Of a DNA stretch of 34,374 bases, positions 23,860 to 31,864 are shown in pieces. The notes below the pieces were generated by a model. The model worked only from the letters and a program-made list of their open reading frames with translations, was not told the origin of the DNA and searched no databases. Origin of the DNA: a virus; the IMG/VR virus record IMGVR_UViG_3300032271_001830, positions 1-34,374 of that record, one strand, 5' to 3'. The first letter of the stretch is position 1. Each line of letters opens with the position of its first letter. Position numbers and translations under genes: made by a program.

Positions 23860-25290
23860 ATGGTATACAATAACAGTGCTAACATAAATCCTACAGGACT
23901 TGTCAAAGCTGATGGATCAGGTGGATTTAGTGGTGTAACGACAACACAGTACAATGTGCAAGTTGGAGCAGCATCTAATGGTTTAACGTCTGTTGCACCA
24001 ACTGCGACAACAGGTATTGCACTTGTATCTAAGGGCTCTAGCTTAAATCCAGCATTTGATACTGTATCACCAGCTGGTGGCGGTACGGGAACAAGTACAT
24101 TGTTTACTACAGGTTCTGTTGTTTTTGCTGGAGCTTCTGGTATTTATGCTCAAGATAATGCCAATTTTTTTTGGGATGATACAAATAATCGCTTAGGAAT
24201 TGATACCAACACGCCTACATCTTCCCTTGATGTTAAAGGCAGTATATCTGCAGGTACTTATGGCGGAACAAATGCAGCTCCAGCAAATGGAATGATAATT
24301 TCTGGACAAGTAGGAATTGGTACAAATTCTCCAGGTGTTAATAACCAATTTCAAATTACCCCTTCTCTTGGTCATGGTGGTTCAATTTTAGGAACTATGA
24401 CTGTTGTAGATTCTCAAAATAACCAACATGCCTGGAATGCCCAACAAACATTTTCTCCAACATCTGGAGCTACAATTTGTTCTTCGTTTGAAGGCACACC
24501 TACTATAGCTGTTCCTACGGGTCAAACAGTAACAAGCTCTGTTACATTTAGATCTAGCCCAGCATTTACTGGAAATCTTGGTACTATTACAACTAAATAT
24601 GGATTTTGGTTTGATGGTGGTGGAGCAGGTGCTGGTACTATAACAACACATTATGGGGCATATTTTGCAACACCTGTAGCCGGAACAACAAAAATTCCTC
24701 TTTATTCAGATAGTGCAGCAATAGGTACTACAGGAACAGTGCCTCCAACAAATGGTTTACTTGTTAATGGCAACATTCGCAATTCAGCATTAACAGCAAG
24801 TAGCGCTTTATATGCTAATGCCACAAAAGATATAACATCTGTTGCTTTGACTAATGGTCAGCTACTAATCGGAAGTACAGGCGCAAACCCTGTTGCTGCC
24901 AATCTTACTGCAGGAACAGGTATATCTATAACCAACGGAGCCGGATCCATATCTGTGGCAGTAACGGGTGGTGGTTTTACTTGGACAAATCAAGCTACAA
25001 ACTTTTCTGCAGCTACAAACCAAGGTTATTTTGTTACTGCTACAGCGATTGCAACGCTTCCTGCTGCACCAGGTCAAGGTGACACAATAATTTTTGTAGT
25101 CGATACGACAAACGTGTTAACAATCACAGCTAATACGGGGCAAAAAATTAGAGTAGGGTCAGCCATTAGCGCACTTGCCGGAACATGCCAAAGTACTTCT
25201 CAAGGAAGTTCTATTGAATTAGTATATAGAACAACTGGAGCTACATGGTTTGTAAAAAATGCGCCTCAAGGAACATGGACTTTAACATAA
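23860..25290 (+). CDS. Tail fibre (476 aa)
   Basis: N-terminal module NPTGLVKADGSGGFSGVTTTQYNV is shared with the 458-aa gene. The middle (FFWDDTNNRLGIDTNTPTSS, then IGTNSPG) is the common 'fibre-head' repeat, and the region LTNGQLLIGSTG...LTAGTGISIT copies a block of the 198-aa gene. The C-terminal domain (about 373-476) is the shared tip. Beta-rich composition without catalytic motifs points to receptor binding. TAAGGT overlaps the previous stop as ribosome-binding site. Confidence 0.75.
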   Translation: MVYNNSANINPTGLVKADGSGGFSGVTTTQYNVQVGAASNGLTSVAPTATTGIALVSKGSSLNPAFDTVSPAGGGTGTSTLFTTGSVVFAGASGIYAQDNANFFWDDTNNRLGIDTNTPTSSLDVKGSISAGTYGGTNAAPANGMIISGQVGIGTNSPGVNNQFQITPSLGHGGSILGTMTVVDSQNNQHAWNAQQTFSPTSGATICSSFEGTPTIAVPTGQTVTSSVTFRSSPAFTGNLGTITTKYGFWFDGGGAGAGTITTHYGAYFATPVAGTTKIPLYSDSAAIGTTGTVPPTNGLLVNGNIRNSALTASSALYANATKDITSVALTNGQLLIGSTGANPVAANLTAGTGISITNGAGSISVAVTGGGFTWTNQATNFSAATNQGYFVTATAIATLPAAPGQGDTIIFVVDTTNVLTITANTGQKIRVGSAISALAGTCQSTSQGSSIELVYRTTGATWFVKNAPQGTWTLT

Positions 25291-25297
25291 GGTATAT

Positions 25298-26674
25298 ATG
25301 TCAACACCAGTAAACGGCTTAAATATCACGCAAACAGGCCTTGTTAAGTTTGATGGAACATCAGCATTTACATCTACAACAACAACTCAATACAACGTCC
25401 TTGTAGGCTCGACAAGTAATGCTATAGCAAACGTTGCGCCTTCTGCCACATCAGGAGTTCCATTAATTTCTCAAGGCTCTAGCGCCAATCCTGCATTTGG
25501 AACAGCAGTTGTTGCAGGTGGTGGTACAGGGATTGTTACTACAACAGCCTATGCTCCCATATGTGGAGGAACTACAGCTACGGGTAATTTTCAGGCTGCA
25601 TCAACAGGTTTTTCTACCAGTGGCTATGTTTTAACGTCTAACGGTTCAGCGGCATTACCTTCATTTCAGGCAACTGGAGCTACATCATTTCAAGTAGTTA
25701 CTCAAGTATTTGCTGCAAGTGGAACCTATACACCAACATCTGGCATGAAATACTGTATTGTTGAAGTAGTTGGTGGTGGAGGCGGTGGTGCTGGAGCAGC
25801 AGCAACCGGAGCTTCAACAATTACTGCTTCGGGGGGAGGTGGTGGAGGAGAATATGCACGCGATGTAATTAGTGCCGCAACAATTGGAGCTTCTCAAACT
25901 GTAACAATAGGAGCTGCTGGAACTGTAGGTTCAGCATCAACAGGAGGGACAGGTGGTACAAGTTCTTTAGGAGCATTAATAACTTGTATAGGAGGAAGTG
26001 GAGGAGTTCTTGGAGGAGTTGCAGTAACTAGCGGCGGATTTGGCGGAGCAGGGGGTACTGGTGGTACTGGTGGTTCTGTACGAACTGCTGGACAAAATGG
26101 ATTTTGGGGAATTGGATCTTTATCACCTGCAATAATTTATGGCGGTCTTGGAGGAAGTACTCAATATGGAGCTGGGGGAATAGGATCACAAACGGGTGTT
26201 GGAGGAGCTGCGTTAGGTTATGGTGCCGGAGGAAGTGGTAGTTCATCCTTTACAAGCGCTGCAGCAAGAACGGGTGGAGCTGCCAAGGCAGGTATTATAA
26301 TTATAACAGAATATGTCTTAGCATCAGCTACAATTGTTACAACCTTACCTTGGACTGAAATTACATCTGCAACACAAGCTTTTGCTGTCAATAACGGCTA
26401 CGTCACAAACCGCGCTTTAGGAGTTACATATACCCTTCCAGCATCTGGATCAGTAGGGGATGTCATCCGTATATCTGGTAAGTCAGGTATTTCAACTGTA
26501 AACCAAAACGCATTGCAGCAAATAGTTTTAAGCTCTGCATCAACAACTGTAGGTGTTGGCGGTAGCATAGCATCAACAAATACTGGTGATTGCATAGAGT
26601 TAATTTGCACAACAGGTGGTACATCAACTGTGTGGAGAGCAAACGGACAAATTGGCGTATGGTCAGTAACTTAA
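25298..26674 (+). CDS. Tail fibre with glycine-rich tip domain (458 aa)
   Basis: N-terminal module NITQTGLVKFDGTSAFT...TTTTQYNVLVGSTSN, as in the neighbours. The middle (about 145-335) is very Gly-rich (VVEVVGGGGGGAGAA, GGTGGTSSLGALI, GGFGGAGGTGGTGG) and resembles the polyglycine-sandwich folds of phage adhesins with variable surface loops. The C-terminal shared domain starts near 351 (PWTEITSATQAFAVNNGYV). It is most likely a receptor-binding protein. Confidence 0.75.
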   Translation: MSTPVNGLNITQTGLVKFDGTSAFTSTTTTQYNVLVGSTSNAIANVAPSATSGVPLISQGSSANPAFGTAVVAGGGTGIVTTTAYAPICGGTTATGNFQAASTGFSTSGYVLTSNGSAALPSFQATGATSFQVVTQVFAASGTYTPTSGMKYCIVEVVGGGGGGAGAAATGASTITASGGGGGGEYARDVISAATIGASQTVTIGAAGTVGSASTGGTGGTSSLGALITCIGGSGGVLGGVAVTSGGFGGAGGTGGTGGSVRTAGQNGFWGIGSLSPAIIYGGLGGSTQYGAGGIGSQTGVGGAALGYGAGGSGSSSFTSAAARTGGAAKAGIIIITEYVLASATIVTTLPWTEITSATQAFAVNNGYVTNRALGVTYTLPASGSVGDVIRISGKSGISTVNQNALQQIVLSSASTTVGVGGSIASTNTGDCIELICTTGGTSTVWRANGQIGVWSVT

Positions 26675-26684
26675 AGGAAATGAA

Positions 26685-28145
26685 ATGACAATATATATAC
26701 CATCAACAAACTACTTTAATGAATCTAGATTTATTGTAGATTCTACAGCTGGTGAAGGTCGTTATACGACTATTCAAGCGGCTATTACGGCTGCTTCTGC
26801 TGGTGAAACTGTATTTATTAGAGGTGGAACTTATACCGAAAACATCACTTTAATAGATGGGGTAAATCTTGCAGCATTTACTGACGATACAAATCAAGTA
26901 ACAATTTCTGGCTCGATTACCATGAGCTCTGCAGGTACTGTGACAATTAGTGGTATTACTTGTCAGACAAACGGTGCTACAGCTGTATCTTTTTCAAGTG
27001 CTAATTTACAAACTTTAACATTTACAAATTGTACATTAACATCAACAAATGCTGATTTAGTAACAAATTCAAATTCTAATGTATCATCAAATTTAAGATT
27101 TACAAATTGTTCGATGAGTGCCGCTGCAACTTATAAAATATTAGCTGCAAGCAATACTGGTACACTAACATTTAAAAGTTGTTCTTTATCGGGAGCTTCA
27201 ACAACAGCAAGTACTTCAACATCTTCTGGGGTAATAGTTTTTTTTCAAGGTACAACTACACAAGTATTTTCACTCACAGGAACAACAAACCTTTCTGCTT
27301 ACGGTTTAAATGTTGGCACAAACAATCTAACATTTTTGACTCTTGGAACAGGTACCACTTCTTTTATTTATGGTGGAAGAATATCTACTGGTACTGCGTC
27401 TTGCTTCAACATTACTTCGACTGGTTATGTTTATTGTTTTAGTTCTACTTTAGATTCTTCAAATGCTTCTACTGTTACTGGAACCGGGACATTTTATGAT
27501 GGATTGAATACTTATCAAAGTGTAAGAAATCCGGCTTCTACAACTGTAACATTACTTAATAATACAATAACCAATGGAGCAGGAACTAGCGGGCAAATTT
27601 TACGATCAAATGGAACGACTTCTTTGCCTACTTGGGCTACACCTTCATCACTTGGTGGATCATTAATATTAATTCAAACCCAAACAGCTTCTGCAAGCGC
27701 AAACATAAGTTTTACAACTGGAATATCAAGTACGTATGATAATTATATTTTGATCGTAAGTAACTATGTTCCTGCTACTACACTTACTGATTTAAGGATG
27801 ACTGTATCTACAAATGGTGGAAGTTCTTATTTAGCTGCTGGTTATACAAGCGGTAATAACGTATTTTTATATAATAGTGCAACACCATCAAATGTTAATG
27901 CATCTACATATTATTACATATTAAATGCAAACAGTACTTCATCTATAGGAAGTTCCTATATATATTTATTTGGTGGTACTAATGGATTTAATCAAAATAT
28001 ATTAACCTATGGAAACAGAAATGCTACTACTACGGTTTTAGGAACTGGAAATATAGCTCAAACAGCAATAAATGCTATAAGATTTGCTTCATCTAGTGGA
28101 AATATAACATCAGGAATATTTAGTTTATATGGAGTAGCAAAATAA
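26685..28145 (+). CDS. Tail fibre with beta-helix N-terminus (486 aa)
   Basis: The N-terminal part (GRYTTIQAAITAASAGETVF, then IRGGTYTENITLIDGVNL) is the entry of a right-handed parallel beta-helix (pectin-lyase fold), continuing as repeated NCTL/TFTNC-type strands to about residue 270. The C-terminal part (ISFTTGISSTYDNYILIVSNY...) is a fibre-tip sandwich unlike that of the previous four genes. No hydrolase residues could be identified, so depolymerase activity is not claimed. Confidence 0.7.
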   Translation: MTIYIPSTNYFNESRFIVDSTAGEGRYTTIQAAITAASAGETVFIRGGTYTENITLIDGVNLAAFTDDTNQVTISGSITMSSAGTVTISGITCQTNGATAVSFSSANLQTLTFTNCTLTSTNADLVTNSNSNVSSNLRFTNCSMSAAATYKILAASNTGTLTFKSCSLSGASTTASTSTSSGVIVFFQGTTTQVFSLTGTTNLSAYGLNVGTNNLTFLTLGTGTTSFIYGGRISTGTASCFNITSTGYVYCFSSTLDSSNASTVTGTGTFYDGLNTYQSVRNPASTTVTLLNNTITNGAGTSGQILRSNGTTSLPTWATPSSLGGSLILIQTQTASASANISFTTGISSTYDNYILIVSNYVPATTLTDLRMTVSTNGGSSYLAAGYTSGNNVFLYNSATPSNVNASTYYYILNANSTSSIGSSYIYLFGGTNGFNQNILTYGNRNATTTVLGTGNIAQTAINAIRFASSSGNITSGIFSLYGVAK

Positions 28146-28146
28146 T

Positions 28147-28530
28147 ATGTTAACAAAATTAGTAGATGGTAAAGAAATAGTTTGTACTCAAGAAGAAGAA
28201 GCAGCAATACTTGCTTATTGGGAATTTAACACTAAATATCCTAAATATTATGATGCATGTCAATTTGACGGCTTCAATATGCCTGTTATATTCATAGATA
28301 AAGCTAAGGAAATGCATCAACAGCAAATAACATGGGCTGTGGATCAAGAGCTTATTAAAATTACAGAAGCCATACAAATAGCTGCAGAAGATGGTGATGA
28401 TACAACAGCTCTTCTTGCAAAAAGAAAGCTTGTTAGATCTTATAAAAATATGGATTTAACAAATATTAGTACTATGGATGATCTTGTAGAAGCTATTCCA
28501 CAAGAACTCATCTCATATTTTAATGCATAA
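28147..28530 (+). CDS. Fibre-associated small protein, assembly-type (127 aa)
   Basis: Starts one base after the fibre stop. The sequence (VDGKEIVCTQEEEAAILAYW ... ITEAIQIAAEDGDDTTALLAKRKLV ... DLTNISTMDDLVEAIPQEL) resembles the small proteins that follow tail fibres and may act as chaperones or cap proteins. Family not verified; function inferred from position. Confidence 0.6.
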   Translation: MLTKLVDGKEIVCTQEEEAAILAYWEFNTKYPKYYDACQFDGFNMPVIFIDKAKEMHQQQITWAVDQELIKITEAIQIAAEDGDDTTALLAKRKLVRSYKNMDLTNISTMDDLVEAIPQELISYFNA

Positions 28531-28563
28531 AAAATATTTTATTTTTCTTTAATTAGGAATAAT

Positions 28564-28743
28564 ATGGATGAAAATTACGCAATAATTGATTCAAATAATA
28601 TAGTAATAAATGTTTGTTTATGGGATGGAGTTACACCATGGCAACCACCAGAAGGCTGTATCGCTGTTCAATCAGACACAGCTCAAATAGGATGGATATA
28701 CGATCCTTCCACTGGAACATTTACACCACCTGAGGTTGTATGA
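28564..28743 (+). CDS. Small fibre-locus protein (59 aa)
   Basis: ATG at 28564 follows TTAGGAATAAT. The protein (YAIIDSNNIVINVCLWDGVTP, then QPPEGCIAVQSDTAQIGWIY) is a recognisable short phage module often found next to tail fibres, function unknown. It overlaps the lipoprotein gene by ATGA. Confidence 0.65.
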   Translation: MDENYAIIDSNNIVINVCLWDGVTPWQPPEGCIAVQSDTAQIGWIYDPSTGTFTPPEVV

Positions 28744-28895
28744 AATATTTATTTATCTTACTAACTATGTCCTTATCATCATGTGTTATGTTTAAATCTT
28801 TTAAGCAAGATGCATTAATCGAAGAAATTGCAGAAGATGTGATCAAGGCAAATACGGGTCTTGATATAGATCTAAGCCCCGCATCTAAGGAATAA
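28740..28895 (+). CDS. Small lipoprotein (51 aa)
   Basis: A signal peptide MKYLFILLTMSLSS is followed by Cys15, giving a lipobox (LSSC). The mature part is short and acidic (DALIEEIAEDVIKANTGLDIDL). From memory, similar lipoproteins with a GxDxDLxP tail recur near tail genes in phages. It could take part in lysis (an outer-membrane spanin-type role) or exclude superinfection; neither is shown. It is the last plus-strand gene before the terminator at 28919. Confidence 0.6.
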   Translation: MKYLFILLTMSLSSCVMFKSFKQDALIEEIAEDVIKANTGLDIDLSPASKE

Positions 28896-28918
28896 TAAGC
28901 CTAAGTGGTATAAATAAA

Positions 28919-28944
28919 GAGCGTACCTTTGTCATGATACGCTC
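28919..28944. terminator. Bidirectional terminator between convergent operons
   Basis: GAGCGTA (28919-28925) and TACGCTC (28938-28944) form a perfect 7-bp stem with a 12-base loop. ATTATTATTTT follows on the plus strand and TTTATTTATACC on the minus strand. It separates the fibre operon from the recombination operon. Confidence 0.7.
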
Positions 28945-28948
28945 ATTA

Positions 28949-29143
28949 TTATTTTCTACTTTCCAGCCATTCAATAAATAAATCTTCACGAATAAGTATC
29001 TTTTTGCCGATTCTAAAAATAGCTTTATCAAGACCATTTGTTTTAGCCTTAAAGATGTGAAGGCTAATGGCATTTAGGGTAAATGGATATTTGGGCGATT
29101 CAGCAATATTTTTACGAGTTAGATAAACATAATTTTCATTCAT
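28949..29143 (-). CDS. Excisionase-like helix-turn-helix protein (64 aa)
   Basis: The sequence (YLTRKNIAES, then a loop, then FRIGKKILIREDLFIEWLES) matches the short winged-helix/HTH_17 excisionase-type proteins that bind DNA at att or operator sites. The preceding YqaJ-type gene ends 3 bp upstream. No integrase was found here, so it may act as a transcription regulator instead. It is the last gene of the minus-strand recombination operon. Confidence 0.6.
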   Translation of the reverse strand: MNENYVYLTRKNIAESPKYPFTLNAISLHIFKAKTNGLDKAIFRIGKKILIREDLFIEWLESRK

Positions 29144-29145
29144 AA

Positions 29146-30000
29146 TTACATCCTTTTAAGAGTTAAAACTTGAGCAGATGGTTTCCTATAACTATCCAAA
29201 TCATTGATGACGCATTTAAGCTTTTCTTCATCAAAGGATCCTTTACGCTCAAAAGAAAGAACCGAATACTTGATTCCTTTAAGAGGTTTTTTTTCTGTAT
29301 AAGCTAGCGCTTCTTCTACAACAACATCTCTTTCTTTTTTTAATTGCTCTATTTGTGAATCTAAAGCTTCCAATTTACTTTCAATCGTTAGCCATTCTTC
29401 AGGTATATTTCTTAAGTTTTCAGGCATCAATTTAGTCATCTTATATTCTTGAATAGCTAAGATAAATTTATTGGCTGCTTGGATTAATTCTTCTACCATC
29501 GATGTATTGTAGGTGACTGGCAATAGTGATATTTCTTCTGTTTGATGACAAAATGAAATAAAATAGCCAATTTTTACATTTGAACACATCATTTGCCATT
29601 GCATTTGGTGATAGTAATGTAACGGGATGCCAGAACATTTGATGCTATTGAAACTAATAAGACCCACAACTTTTATTTCTATCAATTCTTGTCCATTAGA
29701 AGAGATGCCATCTAAAGAAGCCATAAAGTCTGGATGCTCATCTGAAACATAAATAGCTGGTTCAAAATAAGTTTCTAAATCACGAGAAACAATCGAGCGA
29801 ACATATTCTTCTTTTTCTTTGCCTATTTGCATAAAAGAATTTTCAATAACCAGTCCTTCGCCTGTTTTAATTTTAATAAGCTTTTCAGCGCTCATCCAAG
29901 GAGAGCTGCCCATAATAGCTGGAATATCACTAGCACCAATTTTATCTTCTCTAAACTTCAACCATTCATCAGTATTTTGAGTAAGATGGGTAATTTTCAT
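29146..30000 (-). CDS. YqaJ-type phage recombination exonuclease (284 aa)
   Basis: A lambda-exonuclease-like PD-(D/E)XK nuclease that degrades one strand of double-stranded DNA ends for homologous recombination. Motifs visible: IGASDIPAIMG at 21-31, catalytic Asp97 (FMASLDG), ExK at 108-110 (IEIK) and the QMQWQM helix (132-137). The C-terminal region (about 205-235) is a coiled coil. It is overlapped by ATGA with the upstream 59-aa gene and is in one operon with the ERF protein, its expected partner. Confidence 0.82.
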   Translation of the reverse strand: MKITHLTQNTDEWLKFREDKIGASDIPAIMGSSPWMSAEKLIKIKTGEGLVIENSFMQIGKEKEEYVRSIVSRDLETYFEPAIYVSDEHPDFMASLDGISSNGQELIEIKVVGLISFNSIKCSGIPLHYYHQMQWQMMCSNVKIGYFISFCHQTEEISLLPVTYNTSMVEELIQAANKFILAIQEYKMTKLMPENLRNIPEEWLTIESKLEALDSQIEQLKKERDVVVEEALAYTEKKPLKGIKYSVLSFERKGSFDEEKLKCVINDLDSYRKPSAQVLTLKRM

Positions 30001-30176
30001 AAGGCATCCTTAAACTTTTGACAATTTTCACATTCACACGTGGTATTTTTTTTAGCAAAATCTTCTGCAAGTTCTGCAAACTCCATTAAAGATACATTAA
30101 GACAGCCCTTCTCGCTGTCAAAAGCTCCTGTCAATTTTAAAAATTCATAGAAAAGTTCTTTTTTGTTTAATTTCAT
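29997..30176 (-). CDS. Small Cys-containing protein (59 aa)
   Basis: ATG at 30176 (minus). The start overlaps the ERF stop by ATGA and the end overlaps the exonuclease start, so all three are coupled. The C-terminal end has the Cys cluster CECENC (48-52) on an acidic helical background. It may bind a metal; family unknown. It possibly acts as an accessory to the recombination pair. Confidence 0.55.
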   Translation of the reverse strand: MKLNKKELFYEFLKLTGAFDSEKGCLNVSLMEFAELAEDFAKKNTTCECENCQKFKDAL

Positions 30177-30769
30177 AGACGTCCTGCTTTTTTAAGCTCG
30201 TTAACTAGATCTTGGGCTTGAGGCTTGTCAAATGAGCCTACGCTTTTAAGATAATCAATATAATCATCAGGAACTTCATTTAAAGGCTTGCCTTGATGTT
30301 TGCCAAATGGGAATAAATAAACACCCTCTTGTGGTCTAGAAATAGGCTTAGGAGCTTCTTGAGGCTTTCTATAAGGAGTTTCACTCGCTTCTGCATCATC
30401 ATCCTCATCAGAAGAAAGGGCAAGTAAAGCACCTAAAGAATATCTTTTAGCATAGGTAATGCTTGAGCCTATACCTTGAGGTGTTTCTTTTTCTTGAGGA
30501 AGATAAAGGAAAGATCTCATCCATTGACCTGACACATGGGATAGTTGAGTGACCATCACTCGTTTGTTTTCTTCGATTAAAAGATGGTGAGTAATCGATA
30601 AGCCATTAGAGGAAAGGGGAGTTAAGCAAACCTTTCTTAAGGCTTCATAGGTAGCATATTTATTCTTAAAATGAGGATTGGTTGCATCATAAACAGCCAC
30701 ATCAATTGCTCCTTGAGCTTTAGATAAAGCTTCAATGATTTTGTCTATTTCCTGGGATTGTATTTCCAT
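30173..30769 (-). CDS. erf: ERF-family single-strand annealing protein with ExoX-like C-terminus (198 aa)
   Basis: ERF-type recombinases anneal complementary single strands and work with an exonuclease. The hallmark GIGSSITYAKRYSLGALLAL lies at 99-118 and YATYEALRKVC at 38-48. After an acidic linker (121-130) a C-terminal segment (VYLFPFGKHQGKPLNEVPDDYIDYL) resembles the small ExoX C-terminal-like module seen in phage recombinases. SD AAGGAG precedes ATG 30769. Operator site 6 is 22 bp upstream. The exonuclease gene at 29146 is in the same operon. Confidence 0.8.
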   Translation of the reverse strand: MEIQSQEIDKIIEALSKAQGAIDVAVYDATNPHFKNKYATYEALRKVCLTPLSSNGLSITHHLLIEENKRVMVTQLSHVSGQWMRSFLYLPQEKETPQGIGSSITYAKRYSLGALLALSSDEDDDAEASETPYRKPQEAPKPISRPQEGVYLFPFGKHQGKPLNEVPDDYIDYLKSVGSFDKPQAQDLVNELKKAGRL

Positions 30770-30790
30770 ATTTACTCCTTAAAGTGTCGA

Positions 30791-30806
30791 TGATATCATG
30801 ATAGCA
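30791..30806. promoter_or_regulatory. Operator-like palindrome, site 6
   Basis: TGATATCATGATAGCA has one mismatch to the perfect palindrome. On the minus strand TGCTATCAT is an extended -10 for the recombination operon (start 30769). It lies between that operon and the divergent nuclease gene (start 30860). Confidence 0.65.
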
Positions 30807-30859
30807 TATACATCGATAAACAACTATAGAAAACTCTAAACAACAACAACAGCATATAT

Positions 30860-31192
30860 ATGAAAGTAATAAAATTTAATTTACACAAACACAAAGTTTC
30901 TAAATATGGGGCAAAAAAGGCTGTAGCAGACGAGATTACCTTTCATTCCATAAAAGAGCGGGACTATTATTTAAGATTAAAGGGGATGAAAGAAAGAAAA
31001 GAGATCAAGTTTTTTTTAATGCAAGTTCCATTTAGATTGCCGGGTAAGATTAAATATTTACTTGACTTTATGATCTTTGAACTTGATGGAAGTATAAATT
31101 ATGTGGATGTAAAAGGTTTTATGACAGAAACGGCACGTATAAAATTGGCGCAAGTTAAGGATTTATACCAAATAAATGTCACAATTGTTTAA
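30860..31192 (+). CDS. DUF1064-type PD-(D/E)XK nuclease (110 aa)
   Basis: The motifs KYGAKKAVADEITFHSIKE (14-33, with Glu33), Asp69 (LLDF) and DVKG at 83-86 define the DUF1064 nuclease-like family, often suggested to resolve Holliday junctions or cut branched DNA. It is divergent from the ERF operon across operator site 6 and presumably acts in the same recombination or replication pathway. It is followed by a strong terminator. Confidence 0.75.
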   Translation: MKVIKFNLHKHKVSKYGAKKAVADEITFHSIKERDYYLRLKGMKERKEIKFFLMQVPFRLPGKIKYLLDFMIFELDGSINYVDVKGFMTETARIKLAQVKDLYQINVTIV

Positions 31193-31233
31193 GATTGGCG
31201 CATAAGATATTTTCATAAAGTTCCTTCTGGATT

Positions 31234-31264
31234 AGGAAGCTGTAAAAGGCTTCCTTTTTTTTTA
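31234..31264 (+). terminator. Strong rho-independent terminator
   Basis: AGGAAGC (31234-31240) and GCTTCCT (31249-31255) with an 8-base loop, then a run of T. An earlier TTCCT (31221-31225) could instead pair with AGGAA (31234-31238), giving a competing stem. Confidence 0.9.
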
Positions 31265-31492
31265 TAAGTCATAAAAGCACAGATAGTTTTTAGCCATAAT
31301 CACAATTGAAAACTTAGCTGCTTCTTCATCTAGTTCAATCAGTTTTTCTACTAAATCTGTGGTGGCTTGATAAGGTTTAAAATGATGTTTATTAGCATAA
31401 GAAGTAATTGAAATATTTATTTCTTCATCTTCGTAATAAGAATCAAATAGATCATCTATCATATTTTTTTTTTCATAATCAGAAACATCCAT
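31262..31492 (-). CDS. Acidic hypothetical protein (76 aa)
   Basis: A helical acidic protein (DLFDSYYEDEEINI, VEKLIELDEEAAK). It is a single-gene minus-strand unit. Its operator (site 7) begins 53 bp upstream, with a minus-strand TATAAT box at its edge. Its stop overlaps the T-run of the plus-strand terminator. Family unknown; small acidic phage proteins are often inhibitors or DNA mimics, but that is speculation. Confidence 0.6.
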   Translation of the reverse strand: MDVSDYEKKNMIDDLFDSYYEDEEINISITSYANKHHFKPYQATTDLVEKLIELDEEAAKFSIVIMAKNYLCFYDL

Positions 31493-31544
31493 AAAATCCT
31501 CATATTTAGGATTGCATTGTAAACTTGTAACAATTACCTGGCTA

Positions 31545-31560
31545 TTATATCATGATATCA
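31545..31560. promoter_or_regulatory. Operator-like palindrome, site 7
   Basis: TTATATCATGATATCA has one mismatch to the perfect palindrome. Read on the minus strand it ends in TATAAT, a perfect -10 for the 76-aa gene. It lies in the divergent spacer before the plus-strand gene at 31592. Confidence 0.65.
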
Positions 31561-31591
31561 AAGTATATTAAATACTTTAATAGGCATATTT

Positions 31592-31864
31592 ATGGATACA
31601 ATTATAAACAATTTATTTCAAATACTAAGATTAAGCGCTGTAGTAATTTTTGTTCTTTTGTTTTTAGGGATAAAGCTATGCCATGCAAGAGTGATTGATT
31701 TGCATGTTCATAGCGACGCTGATAATTGGCATTATGAAAACTTGGAAAGATCTAATAGAGATAGAGACTACGATCGTTATTGTGAAAAAGAAAGTAATGG
31801 GAAAGATTTATCCGATAAAGAAAAAAAAGAAAAAGAATCTTATGAAAGAGATAATTTAAATTAA
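31592..31864 (+). CDS. Membrane-anchored or secreted small protein (90 aa)
   Basis: A hydrophobic stretch at 11-29 (ILRLSAVVIFVLLFLGIKL) is followed by CHARV, which could be a signal-peptide end. The rest is very hydrophilic with Asp, Arg, Lys and Glu repeats (NRDRDYDRYCEKESNG). It may be a one-pass membrane protein with a charged tail or a secreted protein. It ends in a 4-bp overlap with the convergent zinc-ribbon gene. Unknown function. Confidence 0.55.
   Translation: MDTIINNLFQILRLSAVVIFVLLFLGIKLCHARVIDLHVHSDADNWHYENLERSNRDRDYDRYCEKESNGKDLSDKEKKEKESYERDNLN

Noticed and set aside
24193-25077. Minus-strand Cys/Ser-rich frames opposite the fibre gene
   Set aside because: They are antisense of Thr/Ala/Gly-rich fibre sequence and have no start signals.
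25750-26280. Gly-codon repeats that look like a repeat array
   Set aside because: They are simply the coding sequence of the glycine-rich fibre domain; no CRISPR-like regular spacing exists.
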